This document shows positions 12,631-22,137 of a DNA stretch of 64,000 nt, piece by piece; the stretch's first letter is position 1; each line of letters opens with the position of its first letter. This stretch comes from Kluyvera genomosp. 3 (lineage in GTDB: Bacteria; Pseudomonadota; Gammaproteobacteria; Enterobacterales; Enterobacteriaceae). The translations under genes and the position numbers were made by a program. The DNA lies in contig CP022114.1 of the NCBI GenBank assembly GCA_002211745.1, positions 930,001-994,000 of the forward strand, written 5' to 3'. The notes beneath the pieces were generated by a model, which was given only the letters and a program-made list of their open reading frames with translations, was not told the origin of the DNA and ran no database searches.

Positions 12631-12893
12631 TCGCGCCCGACCCGAAGCCGGAAGGGATAAGCTGAGGAACCACGCAGTGGCGATTTTGCCGCCAGAGCCC
12701 GGGGTGCAGGGGCGGCGGCGATTGGCCGCCCTTGCGCGCTCCCTGCGCCCGTGCAATTTATGTGGCGAGCGCTGAAAAGGAGCGCAACGGAGTGATCAAT
12801 CCAAATACACCTCCCCCCCTTTCTGATAACTGTCGCCAAGGATTATAAGAGACAGCTTCAAAAGGAAGAGGGCGAGGGGACCGCTCGGCGCAG

Positions 12894-14221
12894 CTAGACT
12901 AAATCCGCCATCAGCACCTTCGAACGACGCTGATAGTTATAAAGCTGCTTCTTACTCTCCGGCAGCAACTCGACATCAACCGGTTTAAACCCACGCTCCT
13001 GGAACCAGTGAATACTGCGGGTGGTCAGCACGAACAGATGATTCAGCCCATTTGCTTCGCCTGCGCGGTAATGCGCTCAAGGAGCACTTCGCCGCGCGAG
13101 GAGCTGCGATAGTCCGGATGCACCGCCACGCAGGCCATTTCGCCAATTTTCTCTTCCGGGAACGGGTAGAGTGCGGCACAGGCGATGGTGGTGTTATCGC
13201 GTTGAATAATCGTGAACTTGTCGATCTCCATCTCCAGTTGCTCGCGTGAGCGACGCACCAGAATCCCCTGCTGCTCCAGCGGCGCAATCAGGTCGAGGAT
13301 ACCGCCGATATCGTTAATGGTGGCGCGGCGGATCTGCTCGGCGCTCTCCATCACAATCTGCGTACCAATACCGTCGCGTGAGAACAATTCCTGTAACAGC
13401 GCGCCGTCTTCCTGATAGCTGATCAGGTGGCTGCGACGCACGCCGCTGCGGCAGGCTTTCACCGCGCCGCGCAGGAAGCGCGCGGTACCGGAAAGGTAGT
13501 CGCCTTCCTGTTCCAGCTCTTCGATGCGCGCCTGCGCTTCGTTCGGGAACAGCTCAGGAACGATTTCACCGGCTTCGTTGTAAACGCCCTGCGACGAGCA
13601 GAAACCAATCATCTTCTCGGCCTTCAGCTTAATCGCCAGCTGAGTGGCGATTTCTTCCGAAGTCAGGTTAAAACTTTCGCCGGTGACGGAGACGGCTACC
13701 GGCCCATCAGCACAATGGCGCCGCTGTCGAGCTGGCGGTGGATCGCCTCTTCATCAATACGACGAATACGCCCGCTGTGACAGTAGTCGATACCGTCATC
13801 CACGCCCAGCGGCTGGGCGATGATAAAGTTACCGCTGACCACATTGATGTGTGCGCCCTGGAGCGGCGTATTGTTCAGGCTCATCGACAGACGCGCGGTG
13901 ATATCCAGCTGCAGCTGGCCCGCTGCCTGCTTAACCAGTTCAAGGGTTTTGCTATCGGTGACACGAATGTGTTTATGATAGGTTGGCTGATGCTGATGTT
14001 CGGCCAGATTGGCGTCGATTTGCGGACGCGCGCCGTAGACCAGCACCAGGCGGATGCCCAGGCTGTGCAGCAGCCCTATATCATTGACAATGCTTGAAAA
14101 GTTCTCATGCTCAATGGCTTCGCCGCCAAGCATGATGACAAACGTCTTGCCCGATGAGCGTTAATATAGGGGACTGAATGACGAAACCCTCGACCAGTTC
14201 GGTTCTACGTTCCTTCACCAC
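12894..14221 (-). CDS. argA: N-acetylglutamate synthase, four frame breaks
   Basis: This enzyme catalyses the first step of arginine synthesis, acetyl-CoA plus glutamate to N-acetylglutamate. The N-terminal amino-acid-kinase-like domain, which binds arginine for feedback, includes [15 protein letters not shown] and [19 protein letters not shown]. The C-terminal GNAT acetyltransferase domain includes [15 protein letters not shown] and [19 protein letters not shown]. The start is GTG 14221 with GAGGG about 8 bp upstream, as in E. coli. Frame breaks lie at about 14183, 14151, 13704 and 13048. One base at each gives 443 residues, exactly the E. coli length. Two ARG boxes lie 13 to 51 bp upstream. 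Confidence 0.93.
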
Positions 14222-14233
14222 GGCACAACCCTC

Positions 14234-14272
14234 AATGCATGATTATTCGTAATAAGTGTATTTTTATTCTGT
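14234..14272 (-). promoter_or_regulatory. Pair of ARG boxes (ArgR operator) for argA
   Basis: The cores TGCATGATTATTCG (14236-14249) and TGTATTTTTATTCT (14257-14270) match the ArgR consensus TGAAT-N4-ATTCA at most positions. Written as 18-bp boxes (14234-14251 and 14255-14272) they are separated by 3 bp, the spacing typical of hexameric ArgR operators. They lie directly upstream of the argA GTG start, so arginine repression of argA is expected. Confidence 0.7.
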
Positions 14273-14450
14273 TTTTGCGCTAAACGCAAGCCGGAATTTG
14301 CCTAAACATGGGAAAAATCTCCGCCAAATTTCGCTTAACCAACGAATGTTTACCCTTTTATAGATGACAGTTTATTCGCCTTTGGTTAAAGTTTTCGGTC
14401 AATCATATTTTGCTTAATTTGAAATCGTCTTTTTTTGCCTGGGATAGAGC

Positions 14451-15696
14451 ATGTCAGGAAGTCAGTCTTTGAGTCGTCGCCGCCTGTTAAAAGGGCGGGC
14501 GCCATGTGGTTGCTAAGTGTCAGTCAGGTTGGTTTCGCTGCCGTCAGTCAGGTGGTGGCCGTCCGCATCTGGCCTGCGTCCAGCTACACGCGCGTTACGG
14601 TGGAGTCCAACCGCGTGCTCAAGTATCGGCAGTTTGCGTTGAGCAATCCCGACCGCCTGGTGGTTGATCTTGAAGGGTGAACCTCAACTCGGTGCTGAAA
14701 GGGATGGCGGCGCAGATTCGCGGCGACGATCCGTTCATTAAATCCGCGCGTGTCGGCCAGTTCGACCCGCAGACCGTGCGCATGGTGTTTGAGCTGAAGC
14801 AGGACGTCAAACCGCAGCTGTTTGCCCTCGCGCCGGTTGCCAACTTTAAAGAACGTCTGGTGATGGATCTCTATCCGCTAACGCGAACGATGTGCAGGAC
14901 CCGCTGCTGGCGCTGCTGGAAGAGTACAACAAAGACGGCCTCGAAAAGCAGGTGCCGCCGGCGCAGAGCGGGCCGCAGCCGGGGAAAGCTGGTCGCGATC
15001 GGCCAATTGTCATTATGCTTGACCCCGGACACGGCGGTGAAGACTCCGGGCGGTGGGCTGTATAAGACGCGGGAAAAAGACGTGGTGCTGCAAATTGCCC
15101 GTCGTCTGCGCGCGCTGATTGAGAAAGAAGGCAACATGAAAGCCTACATGACGCGCAACGAAGATATCTTTATTCCGCTGAAGGTGCGGGTGGCCAAAGC
15201 CCAGAAACAGCGCGCCGACCTGTTTGTTTCTATTCACGCGGATGCCTTTACCAGCCGTCAGCCGAGCGGCTCATCGGTGTTTGCGCTTTCCACCAAAGGA
15301 GCCACCAGTACGGCGGCGAAATACCTCGCGCAGACTCAGAACGCCTCGGACTTGATCGGTGGCGTCAGCAAAAGTGGCGACCGCTACGTCGACCACACCA
15401 TGTTCGATATGGTGCAATCGCTGACCATCGCCGACAGCCTGAAGTTTGGGAAAGCGGTGCTCAAGAAGATGGGGCAGATTAACAACCTGCATAAAAATCA
15501 GGTTGAGCAGGCCGGATTCGCGGTGTTGAAAGCGCCGGATATTCCGTCGATCCTCGTCGAAACGGCGTTTATCAGTAACGTTGAAGAAGAACGTAAGCTG
15601 AAAACCGCGAAGTTCCAGCAGGAAGTGGCCGAGTCGATCCTCGCCGGGATTAAGGCCTACTTCGCCGACGGCGCAACGCTGGCGCGGCGCGGGTAA
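14451..15696 (+). CDS. amiC: N-acetylmuramoyl-L-alanine amidase AmiC, five frame breaks
   Basis: This is a Tat-exported periplasmic amidase that cleaves septal peptidoglycan so daughter cells can separate. The twin-arginine signal SRRRLLKG lies near residues 8-15 and a hydrophobic stretch follows. An AMIN domain (about residues 40-140) recruits it to the septum. The Amidase_3 zinc domain shows [12 protein letters not shown] and later [17 protein letters not shown], which carries a catalytic Glu. G runs are one base short at 14493-14495, 14675-14677, about 14876, 15048-15050 and 15055-15057. Restored length is 416 residues (E. coli 417). cobD starts only 6 bp after its stop. Confidence 0.93.
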
Positions 15697-15702
15697 CCGG
15701 GC

Positions 15703-16775
15703 GTGTCGCGTCTGAAAAGCGCCCACGGCGGCAATATCCGCGAAGCGGCGGCGCTGATGGGAGTTTCCGCCGACCAACTGCTGGATTTCAGCGCCAACAT
15801 TAACCCGCTGGGCATGCCTGAAAGCTTAAAACGCGCGATTGTCGCCCAGCTCAGCTGCGCCGAACGTTACCCTGACGTCGAGTATCAGCAGCTGCATCAG
15901 GCGCTGGCGTCGCACCATAACGTTCCGCCGACATGGATTCTGGCGGGCAACGGCGAAACCGAATCCATCTTTACGCTCGTCCAGGGCTGCGCCCACGCCG
16001 GGCGATGGTGGTTGCGCCCGGGTTTGCCGAATATCGTCGGGCGCTGGAAACCGTTGATTGCGCCATCGAGACCTTTTTCCTGCGTGAAGAGGACGACTGG
16101 CAGCTGACTGACCGTATTCTCCCGGCGCTGACCGCCGAGCTGGACTGCCTGTTTCTTTGCACGCCAAATAACCCTACCGGCCTGCTGCCGGATGGCGCGC
16201 TGCTGACGGCAATCGCCGAACGCTGTCGCGCGCTGGAAATCGCGCTGGTCCTCGACGAAGCCTTTCTCGATTTTATTCCCGATGAGGCGGCTTTATCCCA
16301 CGGCTGGCGCAGTATCCGCACGTCTGGGTGCTGCGATCGCTTACCAAATTCTATGCCATTCCCGGCCTTCGACTGGGCTATTTGCTGAACAGCGATGAAC
16401 GAGCGGTAGCCAGGCTGCGTCAGCGGCAGATGCCGTGGTCAATCAACGCTTTTGCCGCGCTGGCCGGAGAGGTGGTGCTCAACGATCATGATTATCAACA
16501 GGCGACGTTTCGCTGGTTAGCTGACGAAGGCACGCGCTTTTACCGGGCTCTGGGTGAGATTGAGGGCTGAAGGTGTATCCGGGCGGGCGAACTACCTTTT
16601 CCTGCGCTGCGAGCGAGCGGAGGTTAATCTGCAGTATGCGCTGCTGGAAAAACAGATTCTGATTCGCAGCTGCGCCAACTATCCGGGGCTGGACGGGCGC
16701 TACTTCCGCGTGGCGATTCGCAGTCGCCAAGAAAACCAGCGGTTATTGACGGCGCTGCGTCAGGCGCTGGCCTGA
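15703..16775 (+). CDS. cobD: L-threonine-O-3-phosphate decarboxylase CobD, four frame breaks
   Basis: A PLP enzyme that makes (R)-1-amino-2-propanol O-2-phosphate, the linker that CbiB attaches to adenosylcobyric acid. Aminotransferase class I features are [46 protein letters not shown], and the PLP-lysine region [18 protein letters not shown]. The start is GTG 15703, chosen because [16 protein letters not shown] aligns with the Salmonella CobD start; no strong Shine-Dalgarno is visible, so coupling to amiC (stop 6 bp upstream) is likely. Frame breaks lie at about 15985, 16302, 16565 and 16582; four added bases give 358 residues (Salmonella 364). Its 3' end overlaps pduX tail to tail by 16 bp. 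Confidence 0.92.
16757..16775. repeat. 19-bp palindromic double-stop sequence, copy 1 (cobD/pduX junction)
   Basis: GCGTCAGGCGCTGGCCTGA contains the hairpin TCAGGC-GCTG-GCCTGA, whose two ends are stop codons on opposite strands: TGA of cobD, and TCA read as TGA for pduX. The same 19 bases occur in reverse orientation at 34743-34761, where they close tcdA and csdE in the same way. Confidence 0.75.
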
Positions 16776-17625
16776 ACCCCGCCATTCACTGACGCGAGCA
16801 GATGCCGCTGCGGCCAGTGCGCCGCCAGGTCGCGCTGTGCCAGTGCCCAGTGCAGATAATCCACATCGTGATAGCGACGGTCGAGCATCAGCCCGACCAC
16901 GCTGCCGCTGTGCGCCACCGTCAGGCCGTACAGGCCACACCTTTCGACAAGTGAAAGCAGCGCCGTAAAACCCGGCTTTGGCAGCAGAGTCTGGCTCGCG
17001 ACAGCGCTGAGCGTCGCCGCTTCGCCGAGCAGGCTGGGGTTGCAGCCTGTGCAGGCGGTTTGTACCTTATCCCATGCCTGTTGCAGCACCCCGGCGTTGG
17101 CCTCCAGCGCCGTGCGTCGCTGCAGGCGGTGATAGTCGGCGGTGCGAAGCTGAACCGGGCTCTCTAGCACCAGCAGGTCAAAATGAGGGCGGGGCGCAGG
17201 CAATCTGGGTTTGGGCATGGTGGTGGTCGAAAAGCGTCAGCGCATGAAACAGGGTGCTGTCCGTCGGCTCCAGCGAGACGCACAGCGCCGCCAGTTCAGA
17301 TTCACTGAGTGAATGTCCCAAATGATGCGCAGTGGCAACGGCAGTGGCGGCAATATCAGCGGTGCTGCTGGCCATCCCTTTCGCCACGGGAATGGTCGAG
17401 TCAATCTCAATGCGCAGCGTCTGGCTCAGCGTTGGTGGATAGCCCAGTGCGCCAGCAGCGTATTGACCATCGCCCGCGCCAGCGGTCGCTCATTGACGAG
17501 CGGCACGCCCTCGCGCACTTCCACGGTGCTATACCAGTCTATCGGGCAGGAGACGAGCTTTTCGCTGCCGAGAATCCAGCCCTGAATCAGTTCCCCACCG
17601 GAGGCGGACAGCGCGCCACGCTCAT
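16760..17625 (-). CDS. pduX: L-threonine kinase PduX, frame breaks at three sites
   Basis: A GHMP-family kinase that phosphorylates free L-threonine to O-phospho-L-threonine, the CobD substrate. Landmarks are [20 protein letters not shown], the GHMP ATP loop [20 protein letters not shown], and the C-terminal [13 protein letters not shown]. The start is ATG 17625 with AAGGAAA upstream. Frame breaks lie near 17605 and 17446 (one base each) and between 17185 and 17202 (two bases); restoring four bases gives 289 residues (Salmonella about 300). It is convergent with cobD and divergent from the riboswitch-controlled cbi operon, so B12 repression through that riboswitch should not reach it. Confidence 0.9.
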
Positions 17626-17771
17626 GATTTTCCTTGCCTTGCCAAACGAAATATAACTACCGTAAATAAATATGCCGGTATTGTCATAGCGCAACGAAAT
17701 CCTTCTTTCGCGGCGCTAGAGTAACCTGCTTTTTATTTTATGCGGGCCGATGTGCCGGCATAAATCTGCAA

Positions 17772-17925
17772 CCAACAGGTTTGGCATAGTATGTGCCAGG
17801 GAAGAGGGTGTAAATCCCTCGCAGCCCCGCTGCTGTAATGCTGACGACCCCGTGAAGACCACTGATCCTGAGGATCGGGAAGGACGGGTGAGGATGACGC
17901 TAAGCCAGAAGACCTGCCTGTTGGC
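17772..17925 (+). promoter_or_regulatory. Cobalamin riboswitch in the cbi operon leader
   Basis: The conserved B12 box GCTAAGCCAGAAGACCTGCC lies at 17899-17918. Upstream are the other family marks: GTGTAAATCCCTCGCAGCCC and GCTGCTGTAATGCTGACGAC. The outer arms CCAACAGG (17772-17779) and CCTGTTGG (17917-17924) pair and close the fold. By homology with the Salmonella cob leader, adenosylcobalamin binding should lower cbi expression. It sits 107 bp before the cbiA start codon, leaving room for an expression platform. Confidence 0.93.
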
Positions 17926-17969
17926 CATTCACAACAACTTCGGTGGGAAGTGGGTTGCTTTGAGTCGCA

Positions 17970-18031
17970 CAGTCTTCGGACTGGGCGTGCGCACGGCTAT
18001 ACCCGAGAACCACCCTGAATAGGGTCAGGGT
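17970..18031 (+). promoter_or_regulatory. Expression platform: UUCG hairpin and RBS-sequestering hairpin before cbiA
   Basis: CAGTC-TTCG-GACTG (17970-17983) is a perfect 5-bp stem with a UUCG tetraloop. Downstream, ACCCT (18012-18016) can pair with AGGGT (18021-18025), which holds the likely Shine-Dalgarno 7 bases before ATG 18032. It can also pair with a second AGGGT at 18027-18031. Such a hairpin would control translation start, as is established for the Salmonella cbiA leader. There is no T run, so intrinsic termination here is unlikely. Confidence 0.65.
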
Positions 18032-19400
18032 ATGGCAGCCAGACAGCACGTATTTATCCTCGCAGGCACCGGCAGCGGCTGTGGTAAAACCACGGTGACG
18101 CTCGGCCTGCTGAGGCTGCTTCAGCAGCGCGGCCTACGCGTTCAGCCCTATAAAGTCGGCCCGGACTACCTCGATACCGGCTGGCACAGCGCGCTGTGTG
18201 GCGTCGCGTCCCGCAATCTCGACGGCTTTATGCTGCCCCTTCTACGCTCAATGCGCTGTTCGGCGAACAGATGCAGCAGGCCGATATTGCCGTTATTGAA
18301 GGCGTGATGGCCTCTATGATGGTTACGGTACCGACCCCAACTATTGCAGCAGCGCGGCGATGGCGAAACAACTGGGCTGCCCGGTCATCCTGCTGGTGGA
18401 CGGCAAGGCGGTCTCTACCTCCATTGCCGCCACGGTGATGGGGTTTCAGCACTTCGACCCGAGCCTGAATATCGCGGGCGTCATCGTCAACCGCGTCAAC
18501 AGCGATAGCCACTTCCAACTGCTGAAAAACGCCATTGAGCGTTACTGCGACCTGCCGGTGCTCGGCTACGTGCCGCGCGCGGAAGGGTATCACTGCCGGA
18601 ACGTCACCTTGGGCTGGTAAGCGCCCGAGAATCGCTCATCGATGCGCAGCCGTGGCAGGATTTCGCCGCGACGCTGGAACGGACGCTGGATGTTGATCGC
18701 CTGCTGGAACTGAGCGCGTTGGACACGTTACCGCCGGGCGAGTGGCCACCGATGCCGGCCAGCGGCGAGGGCTTACCCTCGCGGTCGCGGATGATGAAGC
18801 TTTCAGTTTCTACTACCCGGATAATCTTGCGCTGCTGGAACGCGCGGGCGTGACCCTTGTCCGCTTTAGCCCATTGCATGACGCGGTACTTCCCGACTGC
18901 CAGATGATCTGGCTCGGCGGCGGCTACCCGGAACTGCACGCCCGAGCGCTTGCCGCCAACGCGCCGATGCTGGCCCAGCTGCGGGCGGCGCATGAGCGCG
19001 GCGTGGCGATTTACGCCGAATGCGGCGGCCTGATGTATCTCGGCAGTACGCTGGAAGATGCGCAGGGCGAGGTCTACGCCATGGCAAACATTCTCCCCGG
19101 CGACAGCAAAATGGGCAAACGTCTCACCCGCTTTGGTTACTGTGAAGCGCAGGCTGAGCAGCAAACGCTGCTTGCCGCGCCCGGCGAAGTGCTGCGTGGT
19201 CACGAGTTCCACTACTCTGATTTCACCGCCCGACTCCCGGCGGAGATGGCCTGCCGGAAAACTCGTGATGGCGTCGTGCTTCAGCGATGGCAGGGGGCTG
19301 GCAGCTTGGCAACACGTTTGCCAGCTATCTCCACGTTCACTTTGCCCAGCGCCCTGACATGCTGAATCACTGGTTTACTGCCGCAAGGAGCGCTCTATGA
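18032..19400 (+). CDS. cbiA: Cobyrinic acid a,c-diamide synthase CbiA, five frame breaks
   Basis: This glutamine- and ATP-dependent enzyme amidates the a and c side chains of cobyrinate; it is the first gene of the cbi operon. Walker A is [18 protein letters not shown] near residue 10, and the class I glutamine amidotransferase nucleophile is the Cys in [12 protein letters not shown] or G runs are one base short at 18236-18239, about 18310, 18585-18587, 18769-18771 and 19293-19297. With these restored the product is 457 residues (Salmonella 459) and ends in TGA at 19398-19400, overlapping the cbiB ATG. It is preceded by a riboswitch and an RBS hairpin. Confidence 0.93.
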
Positions 19401-20356
19401 CGCTGCTCGCCTGGTGCTGTGCATGGCTGCTCGACTTTCTTCTCGGCGATCCGCAGAGCTGGCCGCATCCCGTGCGCTGGATAGGTAACCTGATTCATTT
19501 CGTTCAGCGCGTCGTGCGCCGTATTTGTCGCAGCGATCGCGCCCTGCGTATCGGCGGCGGCGTGATGTGGCTGGCGGTGGTAGGGCTGACCTACGGCATC
19601 GCCTGGGGCGTACTGCACCTGGCGACGTTGATTCACCCGTGGCTGGGTTGGGGCGTTGAGGTCTGGATGATTTTCACCGTGCTGGCCGGACGCTGCCTGG
19701 CCCGCTCTGCGCAGGATGTTGAGCGACCGCTACGCGCGGGCGACCTGGCCGAGAGCCGAATTAAACTCTCATGGATTGTCGGCCGCGATACTTCACTGCT
19801 TCAGCCCGAGCAGATTAACCGTGCGGTGGTGGAGACGGTGGCGGAAAACACTGTCGACGGCATTATCGCGCCGCTATTCTTCCTGCTGCTCGGCGGCGCG
19901 CCGCTGGCCATGGCCTACAAAGCCGTCAACACCCTCGATTCGATGGTCGGCTACAAACATGAAAAGTACCGCGCTATCGGCATGGTCAGCGCCCGGCTGG
20001 ATGATGTCGCCAATTTTATTCCCGCTCGCTTGAGCTGGCTGCTGATAAGCGTAGCCGCATTTCTTTGCCGTTTTGACGGCCCGCGCGCGCTGCGCATCGG
20101 CTGGCGTGACCGTTACAACCACAGCAGCCCGAACTGCGCGTGGTCAGAAGCCGCCGTCGCCGGGGCGCTGGGCGTGCGTCTCGGCGGCCCGAACGACTAT
20201 TTTGGTCAACGCGTGGAGAAGCCGTGGATCGGCGATGCCCGACGCGCTATCGCCATCGATGACATTTCCCGAACGATACGACTGATGTGGGTGGCCTCCA
20301 CGCTGGCCCTGCTGCTGTTTATGGCGGTCAGGTACGGATTGATGGGCGCGGCCTGA
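19397..20356 (+). CDS. cbiB: Adenosylcobinamide-phosphate synthase CbiB
   Basis: An integral inner-membrane protein that joins aminopropanol phosphate, made by CobD, to adenosylcobyric acid. The 319 residues match the Salmonella length and the frame is intact. Several hydrophobic helices are visible, including the N-terminal LLAWCCAWLLDFLLGDPQSW with the conserved GDPQ.WPHPVRWIG segment. Other family signatures are VVETVAENTVDGIIAPLF and YKAVNTLDSMVGYKHEKY. ATG 19397 overlaps the cbiA stop (ATGA). Confidence 0.96.
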   Translation: MTLLAWCCAWLLDFLLGDPQSWPHPVRWIGNLIHFVQRVVRRICRSDRALRIGGGVMWLAVVGLTYGIAWGVLHLATLIHPWLGWGVEVWMIFTVLAGRCLARSAQDVERPLRAGDLAESRIKLSWIVGRDTSLLQPEQINRAVVETVAENTVDGIIAPLFFLLLGGAPLAMAYKAVNTLDSMVGYKHEKYRAIGMVSARLDDVANFIPARLSWLLISVAAFLCRFDGPRALRIGWRDRYNHSSPNCAWSEAAVAGALGVRLGGPNDYFGQRVEKPWIGDARRAIAIDDISRTIRLMWVASTLALLLFMAVRYGLMGAA

Positions 20357-20366
20357 GGAGAACAGC

Positions 20367-21002
20367 ATGAACTATATCCAGCAACCGCAAGCGATTGAGC
20401 GCAAGAGCTTCGAAATCATCAGCGACATTATCGCGCAAACCCGCCCGGCGTATCGTTTCGAAAGCCCGCTGCACGAGGCGATTATCAAACGGGTGATCCA
20501 CACCACCGCCGATTTTGAGTGGCTGGATATTCTGTGGTTCGCGCCCGATGCCTTAACCCGGCTGAGTGCAGCGCTCAGCCGCCCATGCACGCTGTACACC
20601 GATACCACCATGGCGCTCTCCGGCATCAATAAAAATCTGCTGGCGACCTTCGGCGGCGAGTGCCGCTGTTACATCAGCGACCCGCGCGTGGTGCGCGAAG
20701 CCAAAGCGCAGGGCATTACCCGCTCGATGGCGGCGGTGGATATTGCCGCCAAAGAAGAGGGCGACAAAGTGTTCGTCTTCGGCAATGCGCCCACCGCGCT
20801 GTTCCGTTTGCTGGAGCATAACGAGCTGGAGGTTGGTGGGGTGATTGGCGTGCCGGTCGGTTTTGTTGGTGCGGCGGAATCGAAAGAGGCGCTGAGCAAA
20901 AGCAGCCTGCCGGGCATCGCCGCGCTGGGGCGCAAAGGCGGCAGCAACGTCGCGGCGGCGATCGTTAACGCCATTCTCTACCATCTGCAGGCCGCGCAAT
21001 GA
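20367..21002 (+). CDS. cbiC: Cobalt-precorrin-8 methylmutase CbiC
   Basis: Moves the C-11 methyl group to C-12, converting cobalt-precorrin-8 to cobyrinic acid. It has 211 residues with an intact frame (Salmonella CbiC about 210). Visible family features are the N-terminal [16 protein letters not shown], the catalytic-His region [11 protein letters not shown], and the C-terminal [18 protein letters not shown]. The stop overlaps the cbiD start (ATGA), so translation is probably coupled. Confidence 0.95.
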   Translation: MNYIQQPQAIERKSFEIISDIIAQTRPAYRFESPLHEAIIKRVIHTTADFEWLDILWFAPDALTRLSAALSRPCTLYTDTTMALSGINKNLLATFGGECRCYISDPRVVREAKAQGITRSMAAVDIAAKEEGDKVFVFGNAPTALFRLLEHNELEVGGVIGVPVGFVGAAESKEALSKSSLPGIAALGRKGGSNVAAAIVNAILYHLQAAQ

Positions 21003-22137
21003 ACGACGCTGCCTTCGACGCCCCGGTCTGGCATAACGGCAAGGCGCTGCGCAAGGGCTACACCACCGGTTCGTGCGCCACGGCGGCGGCGAAGGTTGCC
21101 GCGCTAATGGTGATGCGCCAGCACCTGATTCACCAGGTATCGATCGTCACGCCGTCGGGCGTCACGCTGAACCTGAACGTAGAGTCGCCGCATGTGGAAG
21201 GTCAGCAGGGGATTGCCGCCATTCGCAAGGACGGCGGCGATGACATTGATGCTACTCATGGGATGCTGATTTTCGCCCGCGTGACCCTTAACGACAGCGG
21301 CGAGATTACCCTGCACGGTGGTGAAGGCGTTGGCACGGTGACCCGCAAAGGCATTGGTTTGCCCATCGGTAGCGCGGCGATTAATCGTACCCCGCGCCAC
21401 ACTATCGAAACCGCCGTCCGTGAGGCCATCGGCCCGGCGCGTGGCGCTGAGGTGGAGATTTTTGCCCCGGAAGGCGAGGAGCGGGCGAAGAAAACCTATA
21501 ACTCGCGGCTGGGTATTCTGGGCGGGATCTCGATTATCGGCACCACTGGCATCGTGACGCCGATGTCGGAAGAGAGCTGGAAGCGCTCGCTGGCGCTGGA
21601 GCTGGAAATGAAGCGCGCCGCCGGGTTGGAGCGGGTGGTGCTGGTGCCGGGCAACCACGGCGAGCGCTTCGTGCGTGAACAGATGGGCATTGACTCACAG
21701 GTGGTGGTCACCATGAGCAACTTCGTCGGCTATATGATTGAAGAGTCGGTGCGCCTTGGCTTCCGTCAGATTGTACTGATTGGTCACCCCGGCAAGCTGG
21801 TCAAAATCGCCGCCGGGATTTTCCACACCCACAGCCATATCGCCGACGGTCGCATGGAGACGCTGGTGGCTCATCTGGCGCTGCTCGGCGCGCCGCTTGA
21901 ACTGCTCACCCTGGTGAGTGAGTGCGACACCACCGAAGCGGCGATGGAGCATATCGAGGCCTATGGCTTCCAGTCTCTCTACAACCACCTTGCCGGGCGT
22001 ATCTGTCAGCGCGTGCTGCAACGTCTGCGCTTTACGCAAAATCCCCCATCTGTGACGCCATTATGTTCTCGTTTGATAACCAGCTCCTCGGTAGCAACCG
22101 TCCGGTCGGCGATATCGTGAGGGACATGCAATGTTAA
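20999..22137 (+). CDS. cbiD: Cobalt-precorrin-5B C1-methyltransferase CbiD, one frame break
   Basis: Methylates C-1 of cobalt-precorrin-5B in the anaerobic pathway. The N terminus carries the signature [19 protein letters not shown]; later come [20 protein letters not shown] and [22 protein letters not shown] run at 22043-22047 is one base short; restoring it gives 379 residues, equal to Salmonella, ending [14 protein letters not shown] with TAA at 22135-22137. That stop lies inside the first codons of cbiE, which starts at 22131. Confidence 0.94.

Larger units (their letters stand above)
12183..12855. mobile_element. About 673-bp non-autonomous element with IS50/Tn5-like ends (putative MITE)
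   Basis: The left end reads CTGTCTGTTATACACA (12183-12198). The right end, read inward on the minus strand, is CTGTCTCTTATAATCC (12855-12840). These agree at 11 of the first 12 positions, and the left end differs at one of 16 from the Tn5 mosaic end. Flanks are CTTTAAAG (12175-12182) and CTTCAAAAG (12856-12864), close to a decayed 9-bp target duplication of the size IS50 makes. No transposase is present; the interior has only short, compositionally odd reading frames and at least five hairpins. E. coli has no insert between recD and argA. I do not recognise the interior. Mobility is inferred from the ends. Confidence 0.5.

Noticed and set aside
12262-12839. Short open frames (74 to 87 residues) inside the IS50-ended element
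   Set aside because: Composition is Arg/Pro/Ser-biased, no start signals or known domains are seen, and the DNA is dominated by hairpins. I do not call a gene.
12183-12855. Tn5 mosaic-end match as leftover library adapter
   Set aside because: The left end has an internal mismatch, the right end matches only the first 12 bases, both point inward around 670 bp of unique sequence, and the flanks look duplicated. An adapter would be exact and would not be paired this way.
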